Source: Pachyseris speciosa
Taxonomy: Eukaryota > Cnidaria > Anthozoa > Scleractinia > Pachyseridae
Direction: 5' to 3'
Length of the DNA: 64,000 nt
Assembly (NCBI GenBank): GCA_016490735.1
Contig: JAEMWC010001505.1
Location: 81,577 to 145,576 of the forward strand
The position numbers and the translations under genes were made by a program. Below the pieces are notes generated by a model. That model saw only the letters and a list, made by a program, of their open reading frames with translations, was not told the origin of the DNA and ran no database searches. Each line of letters starts with the position of its first letter. Position 1 is the first letter of the stretch. Below, piece by piece: positions 31,201 through 40,966 of this stretch.

Positions 31201-34200
31201 CCAAAAAACAGTGTTTTCCGAATTGCTATCGTTTTTAGAGCTGTATTTCAGCTCTTTTGTTGTTGTTGTTGCGGTCGCGAAATTAAAGGAAACTTGCTCA
31301 AAACGCCAGCTATTATTTTAGCTCGCGGCTCTTCAGTGTATCTAAATTTTGCGCCATTGATAGACAGCGTTTGATTGACTTAATTGCAGTGCCTTTGTTT
31401 ATTAACTAATCAGAATCGTTTGTTTTGTTTTCCTCTTATGTGCAATTAATTGCCTTTCGTCTGCACTAAATTACCTTTTTTTTCTGCATCGTGTTTCCTT
31501 AAAACTGCATTTCTCTTAGCCAATTAGAATCGAGGAATTTTTTCATGTATATTATTATTTATTTATTTATTTATTTAGTAGCTTCGCCAGAGACCTGGCA
31601 GGGACACTACAACAGCTTGCGCCAATTACTGTAGGTCCGTAACTGCACATCCCTCCCCCATAACCACATTCTAGTAGAGATAGACCACGGGACTACATCC
31701 CTACTCTTGTCGAACAGTGAGTGGGTTCTTTAACGTCCCACAGAATCAATTATGAAGAGTTGTGAGACGGGGCCTACGGTTTATCGTCCTTATCCGAGAA
31801 GACTAGAAAGTCTAACCATTTGCAGATGTCATTACAAAGGCAGCACTTTCTCCTCAATTATTTAAAGACCCTGAGTGTTGGTCCGGATTTGAACCCGCGA
31901 CTCCCACACGGTAGTCCGGTGCTCTACCACTGAGCTAACCTGAGCTAATATTATTATTATTATTATTTCAGGTATGATAATGCTGACGTCCCCGATACCA
32001 TGAACGTGCACGGAGTTTATGATACAAGCACCTCAATGCATAGCTTTTACAGTCGACAAGAGTACCGAACCTGGCTTCAAACTCAAGCAGGGGTGGCGGG
32101 ATCTGTTTTTGGATTTTTCGGCGGGGTAAAAAAAGCCTGGGGAAGTTCTTCACTCAGTGGATCCCAAAAATACATGTCACTTCTCTCTATTGACATTACC
32201 CGGTGAGTAAAAAAGATTGCTTACGGCGATACATCAATCAATTGTAATGTACTCACTACTACCATTTCCATTTTCCATTTGCCATTATCCATTTTTATTT
32301 TCCATTAACCACATAAAAATACAAAACACTAGAAATTCAAAGATTCGAAAAAATAGAAATTTATAATAACTTAAAGAGGATAGACTGCAAATTTTTAAGG
32401 TGGTTATGACAAGAAAGCCTATATAGAAGCCGGGGGCTTATGAACTACAGGCTTCCTGACAATATAGGGTACATCATACGAATTACGGGGACAGCATGAA
32501 ATATGAAATGTATTATTTTAAAAAGAAAAGAAAAGAAAAGGAAGGAAGAAGTATGTAGCTCAACGATAAGTATATTTGCCTAAGAAAGAAGGAATTTTTT
32601 AAGTCTTTTCCCAAACAAACTGATGCTTTCACTGTTTTGAATTTCACGACTTAACGAGTTGAAAAATTTGGGTCCTTGAAACCGAATTGAGAAGTTTCGA
32701 ATGTTAGTTCGACGGGGAGGTATGTAAAAAAAGTTGCAATTTCTACACCAGAGCATAACACAACTCCGAGTGACATCTCCACTGCAGTCGAAATTCATCA
32801 TGGATAACGTGACAGGTTAGCCAGCTCATTAGGGTTGTCGGATGATTGGCAGATTTCTTAACTGGTTAATGCTCTAAAGAGCTTGGTATTTTAGAGTTCT
32901 TGAACCTTAAGTATAACGGTTATGCTTGTTCACGCCAAAATTACCCCTTAAAGTTAGTTAAAGAGGAGCAGTTCTTTCTTGAAAATCCAACCCAGAGGAG
33001 GCAAAATGATTTAAGAAGGACATCTCCTAAAAGCTAAATGCAATAGCTTAGAACTTATAAACACGTAAGAATTACGTGCCTGAGGAACAGTTAGCATTTC
33101 AAAAATAACAAGAACAAACCTAAATTAAACTTTAACAAAACCAAAGACGGGGAAACAACAACAACAACAACAAAAAACAAAACAAAACAAAACAAACAAA
33201 CAAACAAAATATAAAAAGAACAAACCTAAAGACAAAAAAATTGAAATATACTAAACCTCCTTCCAGTTAAATATTGACATATATTTATTTTTTTTTAAGA
33301 GTTTAAAAAAGGTGCATACAGACGTACCGATATAACAATGACAATCTAGAAGCAGATAATGTTAAGGCTAATGCAACTGTGATGTTTTGTTGTCGTTTAT
33401 TAGGTACGAAATCTACTTAGATGAAGTCAAACCAAACGATTTCAGTGTCAGCTTTCTTCAGGAGTTCATGGATCTCCCTACTTCTTATCTGGCCCCTGGC
33501 GCTGCAGTGAAATTTCGTAAGTTTTCCTCTCCATTTTCTTAATTGCCTTTTACATGATGTACAATTAACTTCTTTACAATAAACAAGTGTTAATTCTTAA
33601 AAAGTCTCAACAACAAAGTGACGCCGACATTTCAACTATTTTGCATTGTACTGCAGCAACAATGGAAAAAGCTATTTCCTAGACGCCTGCCCCATCATGG
33701 TATAAGATAGCGGTAGGTGTTGGGGGCTGAAGGGGAGGGGGGGGGGGGGGGGGGGGGAGGGGATGAGGGGAGTTGACGTAACGATGTATTAACTTGGCTG
33801 ACTTCGGAACTTGAGATTGCGTATGTGGCGCATTTCTTATCACAGGAAACTTGGAATTATGAACGGTATTTCGATTGTGCTATGACCATACGCAGTGAAA
33901 GACTCTCGATTTGCCCATTCTTGACCCCATAGCTCTTCCCTTTTGCACATGCCTAACGGGCCTGACGGCAGGAAGAGCTCTGGGCAACTCCTCGTAAGCG
34001 TAGCCAAAATCTTGCTATTGAGGTCTCACAGCGCATGCTTGAGGTTTCAAACCAAAATGGCGTCGCTGTTTGAAAAATCTTTGCGGCAAAAGGTGGTAAA
34101 GTTGAAATTTTTTATAGACCAGAAATCAATTAATGAAGCTCTTGTTTGTTCAAGGAAGGACCGATTAGGGTTTTCACTCATGTTTGTTTTGTTCGCTTCA

Positions 34201-37200
34201 CAAGGGTAACCAGCGCGCTTTTAGTTCAGTTTTTCGCACGTACCAAGTTGGCAATCAGAAGTGATTTTAGTGTTTCAACTGATAATCAATCAGGCTGGGG
34301 GCTTGCGTGGAGTTGCCCAGAGCTCTTCTCGCCCTCACGCCCGTTAGACATCACGCGCAAAAGGGGAGAGCTCTGGGGTCGAGAATGCTCGCTTGCAATG
34401 CGGGAATAAATTCTGGTTTGTTTTTCCAAACGTATATGTAGTGATCTTCTAGTCTATGCAGTCAAACCCAGCGGCATGAAGGAACCTTTACATTCTTTTG
34501 ATCCAGATATAAATTGCACACCTGCTTCTGTTCCCAGTAGCCATTAAAGCTACCAAACTTTGAGAAAGTATGTAAAGAGTTTGTTGACAAGTGCTTCAAA
34601 TGTAGTGCGTAAAGTAGCTCACGACCCAACAACAACCCACGTGGGCAATGAAGAACGGGATGACCTTGGGAATTCATATAGCTGTTACTCTTACAAGTGT
34701 ACACGCTATCTTGTCTCCTTTTGTTTTTGATGCGAAATTCGTTGACCTTTGAATTCGATAAAGTCTACCAATTAAACCGTGCAAGTCAGCGAAGAATTGC
34801 AATTAGAAGGTCTCTACAGAACTACAACCAGTTACAAAATCTTTGAGGCACTAACAATAAAAAATAATTTTCATTACTTAAAATTACGGTTGGTAAGACG
34901 TCTGTGAGATATAACTCCCCCCCCCCTCCCTTTCCCCTCTTCAAAGTTGTTCGTCCAACTGCAACTTTGATAATAGGGGAAGGTGAGATGGAAAGCGCAA
35001 AATGATGGAGATATCATTAAAGCCCAAATAAGGTACAGTGTCTCAACGGTGTAGATCAGTCTTTGAAGGAAATAAGTGGTGACATCCAAGTTTCTTAATT
35101 AATGAATCTTCTAATGGAATCGTTTTCTTTTTTGGTCTGAGCCGACAAAAAAAATGAAAGTTACTGACTACACGTCGTGAGCTCATTCCATTATCTCTAT
35201 TCAAGACTTCTATGTACTTTGATAATAACTGTCTCAGTACTGTCTTTTCGCAACAGCTTAAGATTTGTTCGACAGCTACGATAGTCCTTCACATTTTTTA
35301 GTTCCCCCCCCCACCCCCTCGGTTAGAGTATATCAAAATTTATATTCTCTACAACAAGAGAAACACTAACGAAGGGTCGATGACAGGGGAGCAGGGTTGG
35401 CGTAGTGGTGAGAGCGCTCGCCTTCCACCAATCAAAATTACAAATCTTTGTTGGCAAGCGTCCACGCGAAGTCCGAAACAAGCGGTGGAAGCAGTGTCAA
35501 AAACACGGCGAAAACGTCATCAACCGCTATAAGTGTAGAGGGAGGTCATAAATGGGCTGAGTTTGTTGGCTCTCTACTCTGCTCCAGTAGGTTTTTCTCT
35601 GGGTACCCCGGTTTTCCCCTCTCCCCAACATTTGATTTGATTTATTTAGAGTTGATTTGATTTAGTCTCCCCAATTAGTAGAGCATCTGTGCTTGGCTAA
35701 ATAGATTTGAGACTTAAATAAAGTGATAATAATAATAATTTTATATTACAGAAAACTTTATTCTTCGCTGGGGAACACACTACGTAAAATCAGGAAAATA
35801 TGGAGGCAGGCTTCAGGTTTTCAAGACAATGGACGCCCATCAGGTATCAAGCAAATCTGAGTTCAGCCAAGTTATGGAGATGGGGTACAAATCTTTGTTG
35901 GCAAGCGTCCACGGGAAGTACGAAAAAAGCGGTGGAAGCAGTGACAAAAACACGGCGAAAACGTCATCAACCGCTATAAGTGTAGAGGGAGGTGACCAAC
36001 AGATTGCCTCCATCATCACAGATTTCAATTCCCCCACAATTAAATCTAACCTGAAGCAATGGTTGGCCTCAATTCGTACCTTTCCAAAACCTTTCAAGTT
36101 TATGGTGGCGCCAATCACAGATCTGTTAAAGTTCAATCCTTCCTCGCTGTTTCCAGACCAAAAGAAAGATTGGGGTTGTGAGGTACATACTGCTTCCCTC
36201 AAGATAGATCCAGACACCAAAGAACACTACTATGAAATCAAGGTTAATGGAACAATAACAAGAAAGTTCTGTCCATACAAGGATCGTGGCGATTTGGTTT
36301 ATTTCATTGAGCAGAAAGCAAAGGCCCTAGAAAGAGGAATTGAAGTCTATATGGAGGAGGTAGTGTATTGTATATTAAGGTCGTGGGATATCTCCCTCTT
36401 GTATATCTTTATCGATTACAAAGTGAAAGTCTCCCAGCTGAATCAGGCCCCGTCCATACTAATGCGTTTTCCAAAGTATTCGTTTTCGGTTTCATTGAAA
36501 ACGCATCAATCGACCGTGTCAACATTACCGTTTTCGCAACGTTTTCAACTCTCCACACTAATACGATCGAAAGTGAATGACATGCTGTGACGTACGTTAA
36601 ACGATATGCCTGGGTATAATTCACGTGGTGTTGATGACGTAAGCGGAGTTTTCATTTCGATGCGTTTTAGGCTGTCCACACTAAAACTATATGTGAGACA
36701 TATGTATGCCTTTTTATTTTTATCCACTTTCGAGAGCGTTTTCAAATCGATGCGTTTTCGGTGAAAACGCTAAGCGTTTAGTGTGGACGAAAGGCCTAAA
36801 CGCATCGAAATGCATGCGATTTCAAACCAAAACGTATTATTATGGCGGGAACTCAAAAAAAGAAAGAAAAGAAACTGTCCCTGTCCACAACTTGAGAGGA
36901 TCGGTATGATAGCTCTCGCCGAGTTTCCTTTCAGTCTATTCTACTTTATATAGGCTGGAATTACTTGTGTCTTGGGCGGATGTTTTGGCGGAAAAAAAGA
37001 AATATCTGTCACTTAAACCATATTGCCATTCAAAGTATTCAATCTATAGGCCTACTGTCATACCGTATTGCTCAACTCCTCTTCTCCTTTCACCCTGAGT
37101 TTTAACTTCACGAAGACCGTTAAGTCCACCACTCCATAAAAGTTTATGCATCAGATAGCCACTTCCACGCTTTGTTTCGTCTACTCGTCAATGTTTTCTA

Positions 37201-39890
37201 ATCCTCGATTTCTGGCTGTTAAACCTTAGTCTATTCACACTACAATATTTGGGATCCTCAACGACCGAGTTTCGATTAAGGTTTAACAACCATAAATGTT
37301 GTTTTGTTTCGCTTGGTACATGAAACTTTGCAAACGTTGTGCTTAAGACGGCAAGGCGGTAACGTCGCAGTGCAGACGTGGAATGGACCAATCGGTTGTA
37401 TTAGTATGATATTCCACCGAAAAAAAAAGTTTATGAAACAAATTTTATTCAGCTAAGCGTTGCTTTGCATCTAATAGCGACGGAGGCGTGTTCCGTCGTT
37501 GCTTTGAAGGCCGAATCGTCTAAATAGGTTAAAGTGTTGTGAAAGCAGAATATTTAACGACCAAAGTGATGTGAGTTTTATTCTATTTATGACTAAAAAC
37601 AGCATTCACTCAGTGAAATAAATACATTATAAAGGATATGTTATTTCTTAAGAAAAAAGCTCCAAACAGTGACTGAAAATTTCTCAGAGCACACAACACA
37701 TTACTCAGTTGAACGAAACAAAAAGGTAAATGTCACCACTGATTATTGTATTGAAAAGAACACATAGCATGAACAGATTGATATCCAGTTTGCTCAATTC
37801 CACCATAAACTAATTGTTTTAAAGTGCACCTGAACCCCCAATTTTTTTTCGCTAAAATAAATCTTTGCACCTGTTTGAAACCCATTGCATCCTTTTTTTT
37901 TTTTTAAATCTTGACTAGTTATTTTGACTTTCCTAGGGTGTTAAAGTTGCAAAATCTGGCCCCATGACCGAGTCAGAAGGGGCTTGGGTCTATTCTCGAT
38001 TTGACGTCACAAACTGCTTTGCATGGATGTTTACAAAGACTTAATGCGATGTAAATCAGTTTGTGACGTCAAATCGAGAATAGACCCAAGCTCCTTCTGA
38101 CTCGGTCGTGGGGCAGACGATGGCCAGATTTTGCAACTTTAACACCCTAGAAAAGTCAAAATAACTAGTCATGATTTGGTGAAAAAGGCGCAATGCGATG
38201 CAAACAGGTGCAAAGATTTATTTGAACGAAAAAAAATTTTGGGGTTTAGGTGCACTTTAAAGGAGTTTGGGTGATATTTCCGAAATTGTACCGATCGATT
38301 TCGGCGCGATAAAAAACCCCACAAAATTCGGGGACAAAATCCATCCTGATTGGTATATGTCTTGTTACCATGTCAAGCTCACCCAACAGCAAAGCATGAT
38401 TTCTTATTCAATAAGCTGGAATGAAATTTTCGGGCTACTAAAACAGTCACAGAAAGGTCAAACCATGTCATTTCATGTCACCCATTTAGGAGCGTAACAC
38501 AAACGGTGCTCTTGGAAAAAAAACTTGACCATTTTTCCAAGGAATCTTTTTTTCGATGTGGAGTCTGAGTTATATAGGCTCCACCAACTTTTTCTCATGT
38601 TGTTGAAATATTTTAGTGGTTATTTTCCAAAGTTCAAATTCAAATTTTCTTGTTGCGCTGACGTGCATTGAAAGCCTACGAATAGTATTTGTCGTCGTAT
38701 GCGCAAAAGTCTTATAACTCAAAGTACTTTTAGGTCAACTAAACCTATATCTGGCAAAAAAAAAAAAAAAAAGAAAACACCTAACCTCAACGAGTTTCAA
38801 GCAGCTGACCTAGTTTAGCAAGGTGTGATTTTGTTTAAGTTCTGTTACAGTATGTTCACACATGCGGAAGGCCGTATACTCTCATTTTACTGAAATCAAG
38901 TTTTGTAGGCACTATACCTTAAGAAACGAATGAAGTTGTTAAAAGAAAGCCATTCCTCCCCTCTCCCACCACCACCACCCCCAACCTTAAAAAAAAAGTA
39001 ATTAATACATGTATATCTTTTGTTTCTTAACTATTTTTCTTTACCGACGCCAGGGTCCTATTTCTGCGTCTGATATAACCCTTCCCGCTGGCAAGTCTGG
39101 TTGTCAGACCGGAAACTTCAAATTCCAAGAGAAGGTTGGCAAACCAACCTGGAATGCCATGACTCAGAAAGAAGCGCATTTTCTGGTTCTTTTTAGCACA
39201 AGGAAGGAATTATCAGGAACATTTAACGGCCCAGTGAAAATATCTCCTTTCATGGAAAGGTACGTAAGATTCTACAGGGGTGAATGGTTTGTTGGTGCAA
39301 GTCGTTATCAAATGGACTTCGCTACAGGTTGCGGTAAAGGCAAGGGGAAAGAAAACAAGATTTGTATACTTGGTTTGGTTTTGACCTACCATGAAAATAC
39401 TGGATTTCTTACACTAGAAGAAGACGATTTTAACGATTCCAAAGCGGATTTTCCGGGTTTGACAACAGATATCATCGGCTCGTTGATAGCACACGTAGAA
39501 TGGCCATCTGATCACATCTTTCATATGGCTAAAGCAGTTGGCTACCTGCCATGCAATGTGAAGTGGTCCAACGTCTTACGCTTTGACCCAAGTGACCGAA
39601 GTGGAAAATGCCTTCACTTTGCTGCATCTTCAAAAGGAAATATCTTTGTGATATTTGCAGCAGTTCCAAACAACAAAGATACGTGGTACTATGTCCAAAT
39701 CTCTCCGTATGGTGTGGGCATATTCAAGGTAGGCCTTTCATCTCGGTTATAAGTACTTCATTTCCGTACAAGTTATTCTGCACTTTTCCTGCTGTTGTTG
39801 AAAGTTTTCTTTCAATTATATGATACCCTTTAGGACACAATCTACGCTACGCGCGCTGGGCGACGATCAAGCTATGTTTGGAGGATGTAA
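23925..39890 (+). CDS. MACPF-domain protein, seven exons, 678 residues
   Basis: Coding exons joined by GT-AG introns with consistent phases: 23,925-24,164; 24,432-24,544; 31,972-32,202; 33,404-33,516; 35,752-36,359; 39,054-39,728; 39,834-39,890 (TAA). The total is 2,037 nt. Exon 5 carries the MACPF signature, FILRWGTHYVKSGKYGG (W near residue 239), with two long polar helices-to-be on either side, as expected for membrane-inserting hairpins. Exon 6 has a C-terminal domain with NIFVIFAAVPNNKDTWYYVQ, resembling farnesoic-acid-methyltransferase-like domains of cnidarian proteins. MACPF proteins oligomerise into membrane pores and serve in immunity, venom or development. No signal peptide is seen after the chosen ATG, so an upstream exon may be missing. 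Introns are full of mobile elements. Confidence 0.75.
24432..24544 (+). CDS. MACPF gene, exon 2
   Basis: Follows acceptor TTAAG and codes DLIDGAAFIGVGFDGRGDYS, a Gly-rich opening typical of the first strands of MACPF domains. The donor is GTC|GTAAGT, phase 2. The following intron is about 7.4 kb. Confidence 0.7.
24545..27269. other. Intron 2 of the MACPF gene, first part
   Basis: No coding exon recognised. Several frames of about 100 codons (26,143-26,472; 26,613-26,942) lack protein-like composition or splice signals in phase. A C run lies near 25,730. Confidence 0.45.
27270..27972. mobile_element. Non-autonomous TIR element with AAGACGCG subrepeats
   Basis: Ends are inverted copies, AGGG-Y-CATTTATACGG followed by AAAATAAGACGCG. 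The flanking trinucleotide ATT is present on both sides. Each terminal 150 bp holds several alternating copies of AAGACGCG and its complement, so the arms can fold in many registers. No ORF. Subterminal motif arrays of this kind are usually transposase binding sites. Confidence 0.75.
27973..29364. other. Intron 2 of the MACPF gene, middle part
   Basis: Contains a GT dinucleotide microsatellite at 28,237-28,262. No gene or TIR recognised otherwise. Confidence 0.45.
29365..30370. mobile_element. Foldback-type element about 1 kb
   Basis: Outer inverted pair: GGGAGCAGAGGAGTCC (near 29,373) against GGACTCCTCTGCTCCC (near 30,355), followed inward by GTGTTACGCTG and its complement. An inner pair is TACCGGAGGATACCGGTGACGG (29,778) and CCGTCACCGGTATCCTCCAG (30,051). 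No coding content recognised. Confidence 0.55.
30196..30245 (+). repeat. 12-bp tandem repeat
   Basis: Four to five copies of GTGACAGCAGC with one extra base per period, the last two diverged (GTGACAACAGC). It lies inside the right arm of the foldback element. Confidence 0.8.
30960..31545 (-). pseudogene. Crypton-like recombinase N-terminal fragment, copy 1
   Basis: On the minus strand, ENTVFWLSVWKK and then, one frame over, ITDVIKSYEPAELNTLHKRF can be read. This is the N-terminal helical domain pattern of Crypton-type tyrosine recombinases (W-L-x-V-x-x-K, then Y-E-P-x-E-L-N-x-L). The same stretch, inverted, occurs at 42,640-43,260. Upstream sequence (31,545-31,300) is also shared, so this is a dispersed repeat with 5' UTR and not an isolated exon. 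Confidence 0.45.
31580..31943 (-). mobile_element. tRNA-derived SINE, copy 2, beside a splice acceptor
   Basis: Same body as the copy at 19,700-20,180 (shared CTTCTCGGATAAGGACGAT, GGGACGTTAAAGAACCCAC, and the A box GCTCAGTGGTAGAGCACC). The head ends at about 31,943; a T-rich stretch and the acceptor of MACPF exon 3 follow within 30 bp. A TTTA-type repeat lies at its 3' end near 31,555-31,580. Confidence 0.8.
31972..32202 (+). CDS. MACPF gene, exon 3
   Basis: Acceptor TTATTTCAG. Codes YDNADVPDTMNVHGVYD through GSVFGFFGGVKKAWGSSS to SLLSIDITR, donor CCG|GTGAGT. The amphipathic, Ser/Gly-rich middle fits the first transmembrane-hairpin region of MACPF proteins. A SINE ends about 30 bp before the acceptor. 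Confidence 0.7.
32510..32815 (-). mobile_element. 5'-truncated LINE fragment
   Basis: The minus-strand frame (32,801-32,580) contains FYIPPRRTNIRNFSIRFQGP and KFFNSLSREIQNSESISLF, the C-terminal tail pattern of CR1/L2-type RT ORFs (F-S-I/V-x-F-Q-G-P-K-x-x-N-S-L). An AAAAG-type repeat on its left (32,519-32,541) would be the 3' tail. Confidence 0.6.
32816..33403. other. Intron 3 remainder
   Basis: A-rich and AAAC-repeat tracts (33,160-33,215). No gene found. Confidence 0.5.
33404..33516 (+). CDS. MACPF gene, exon 4
   Basis: Acceptor TTTATTAG. Codes YEIYLDEVKPNDFSVSFLQE and LPTSYLAPGAAVKF; donor TTC|GTAAGT, phase 1. It reads into exon 5 without a break. Confidence 0.7.
33917..34386. mobile_element. 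MITE-like element with about 75-bp TIRs
   Basis: The left end ATTCTTGACCCCATAGCTC continues to GAAGAGCTCTGGGCAACTCC. The right end is the inverted counterpart GGAGTTGCCCAGAGCTCTTC to GAGCTCTGGGGTCGAGAAT. The 470-bp unit has only short frames. A G homopolymer (33,737-33,758) lies to the left. Confidence 0.7.
34387..35388. other. Intron 4 remainder
   Basis: No gene or recognisable mobile element; short C runs near 34,917 and 35,305. Confidence 0.45.
35389..35735 (+). mobile_element. tRNA-headed SINE with a MACPF exon segment inside it
   Basis: The head GGTTGGCGTAGTGGTGAGAG with CGCTCGCCTTCCACCAA is an A-box-type SINE start. The body resumes at ATGGGCTGAGTTTGTTGG, with GTTTTTCTCTGGGTACCCCGG, and ends CCCCAATTAGTAGAGCA...GACTTAAATAAAGT. 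Between head and body, where the B box should be, lies the 108-bp exon copy at 35,439-35,546. The 3' AATAAT-type tail ends 16 bp before the exon 5 acceptor. Confidence 0.65.
35439..35546 (+). repeat. 108-bp copy of MACPF exon 5 sequence
   Basis: Equal in length to 35,886-35,993 and different at four positions by my count. 108 bp is 36 codons, and the frame stays open (LASVHAKSETSGGSS against LASVHGKYEKSGGSS). Two of the differences change charged or aromatic residues. It is not spliced in frame with the gene as far as can be seen. Confidence 0.85.
35752..36359 (+). CDS. MACPF gene, exon 5 with the MACPF signature
   Basis: Acceptor ATATTACAG. Codes about 202 residues including RWGTHYVKSGKYGG, a Ser/Thr-rich hairpin region (SSTAISVEGGD), KSNLKQWLASIRTFPKPFKF and RKFCPYKDRGDLVYF. 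The donor is GAG|GTAGTG, phase 0. The 108 bp at 35,886-35,993 were copied into the upstream intron (see 35,439-35,546). Confidence 0.75.
36360..37818. other. Intron 5, first part
   Basis: Holds a diffuse foldback region (36,440-36,900) with GTCCATACTAATGCGTTTT and, inverted, AAACGCTAAGCGTTTAGTGT. No exon recognised; open frames here follow the repeat. Confidence 0.45.
37819..38261. mobile_element. Long palindromic hairpin element (443 bp)
   Basis: The two halves are inverted copies almost to the centre: TTTAAAGTGCACCT at both ends, then AAATAAATCTTTGCACCTG, TTTGACTTTCCTAGGGTGTT, GACCGAGTCAGAAG and TCTATTCTCGATTTGACGTC. The unpaired centre is about 50 bp. It has no gene; typical of a hairpin MITE. 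Confidence 0.8.
38262..39053. other. Intron 5, last part
   Basis: A frame (38,267-38,497) beginning GDISEIVPIDFGAIKNPTK is open but has no splice or start support. A CCACCACCACC tract lies near 38,970. No other feature. Confidence 0.4.
39054..39728 (+). CDS. MACPF gene, exon 6
   Basis: Acceptor GACGCCAG. Codes 225 residues from GPISASDITLPAGKSGCQTG to WYYVQISPYGVGIFK; donor AAG|GTAGGC, phase 0. It contains two beta-rich segments; the second (GKCLHFAASSKGNIFVIFAA) resembles a farnesoic-acid-methyltransferase-like fold. Confidence 0.7.
39834..39890 (+). CDS. MACPF gene, exon 7 (terminal)
   Basis: Acceptor CCCTTTAG. Codes DTIYATRAGRRSSYVWRM and TAA, in phase with exon 6. The basic tail is short; an alternative longer 3' exon beyond the window of recognition cannot be ruled out. 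Confidence 0.55.
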   Translation, partial: DTIYATRAGRRSSYVWRM

Positions 39891-40382
39891 ACTAAGTACG
39901 CCAAAACATGTTTCCTTTCTGAACGACAATCAGTAACCTAAGAAGCAATCGATCACATGGAAAAAATATGTATTCCGAAATGATCTGTAACACAAAAAAA
40001 CTAACGGAATAGATAAAAAATAATCTGAAATACAAACCTTGGAAAATTAGACTTACATAGCAAACATGGCCATATAAAAGTTTTATGACTAATGGCTCCA
40101 CACACCACATTGTGAAGAAATGCAGTGAATTGTAAGTATAAAACTCAAAAGTATAGGACAAAGCTATCATCAACTGTTGCCCACCAGAAGGACTGATTGA
40201 GTTAATTTTAGGCCACTATAACAGAATGTTTTAATAGCGGAGCTCCGGCAAGGGCCGCCACGCACAGCCCCATAATCATAGGAACCCATGAAGTGTTTTT
40301 CTCTTGGTAATCATGGCTAGCGGTATTTCTCGAGGGCGCGTACGTACGTCTCCCAATAATTAATAATATCCTAACAATAATA

Positions 40383-40426
<44 letters not shown>

Positions 40427-40966
40427 AAAATAATGGTAATAGGACCGAGTGGGTTCCAATTCGGTCTGTAATCATACGGGTGATTTACAAAATCGGACGA
40501 ACGCGAAGCGGGAGTCCTATTTGTTAATCACGAGAATGATTACAGACCGAATTGGATGTCACGAAGTTCTGCTACCAATTAATCATAACCATTACGATTT
40601 CCGAGAAAAAGAAATGCATTTATTTGAAAAAGGGCTTTTAATACTAATTACCTAAAACATAGCCGTTACAATCTTTGACGAGTGCGAATGAAAGTTTTAA
40701 AAAGGGTTTTTAATACAAAGATGAAAAAAGTACAAAAACCACTCATTCGAATCGGTTAGTAAGCAACATTATGTCTTCTGCCGGTCAAGTGCCAATCAAT
40801 CAAATAATCAACCAGGCGTTGCAACTAATAAAGAATGAAAAATCTAGACAAAATCGCTCCGTGACTTGTTTGCACTTTTCTTAAATAAGGTCGGAATTAA
40901 CAGCTATCTCAAGAAACTAAAGAACTCATTACAATTTTTGTAGAATCTCTTAATATAATCATTCGA
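39891..40966. other. Intergenic interval with simple repeats
   Basis: A GAT trinucleotide microsatellite occupies about 40,384-40,428. A perfect 20-bp inverted pair (CCAATTCGGTCTGTAATCAT and its complement) lies at 40,456-40,475 and 40,536-40,555, a small foldback unit. No gene. Confidence 0.6.

Noticed and set aside
40208..40459. Poly-Ile membrane-like ORF
   Set aside because: Translation of the GAT microsatellite; no gene character.
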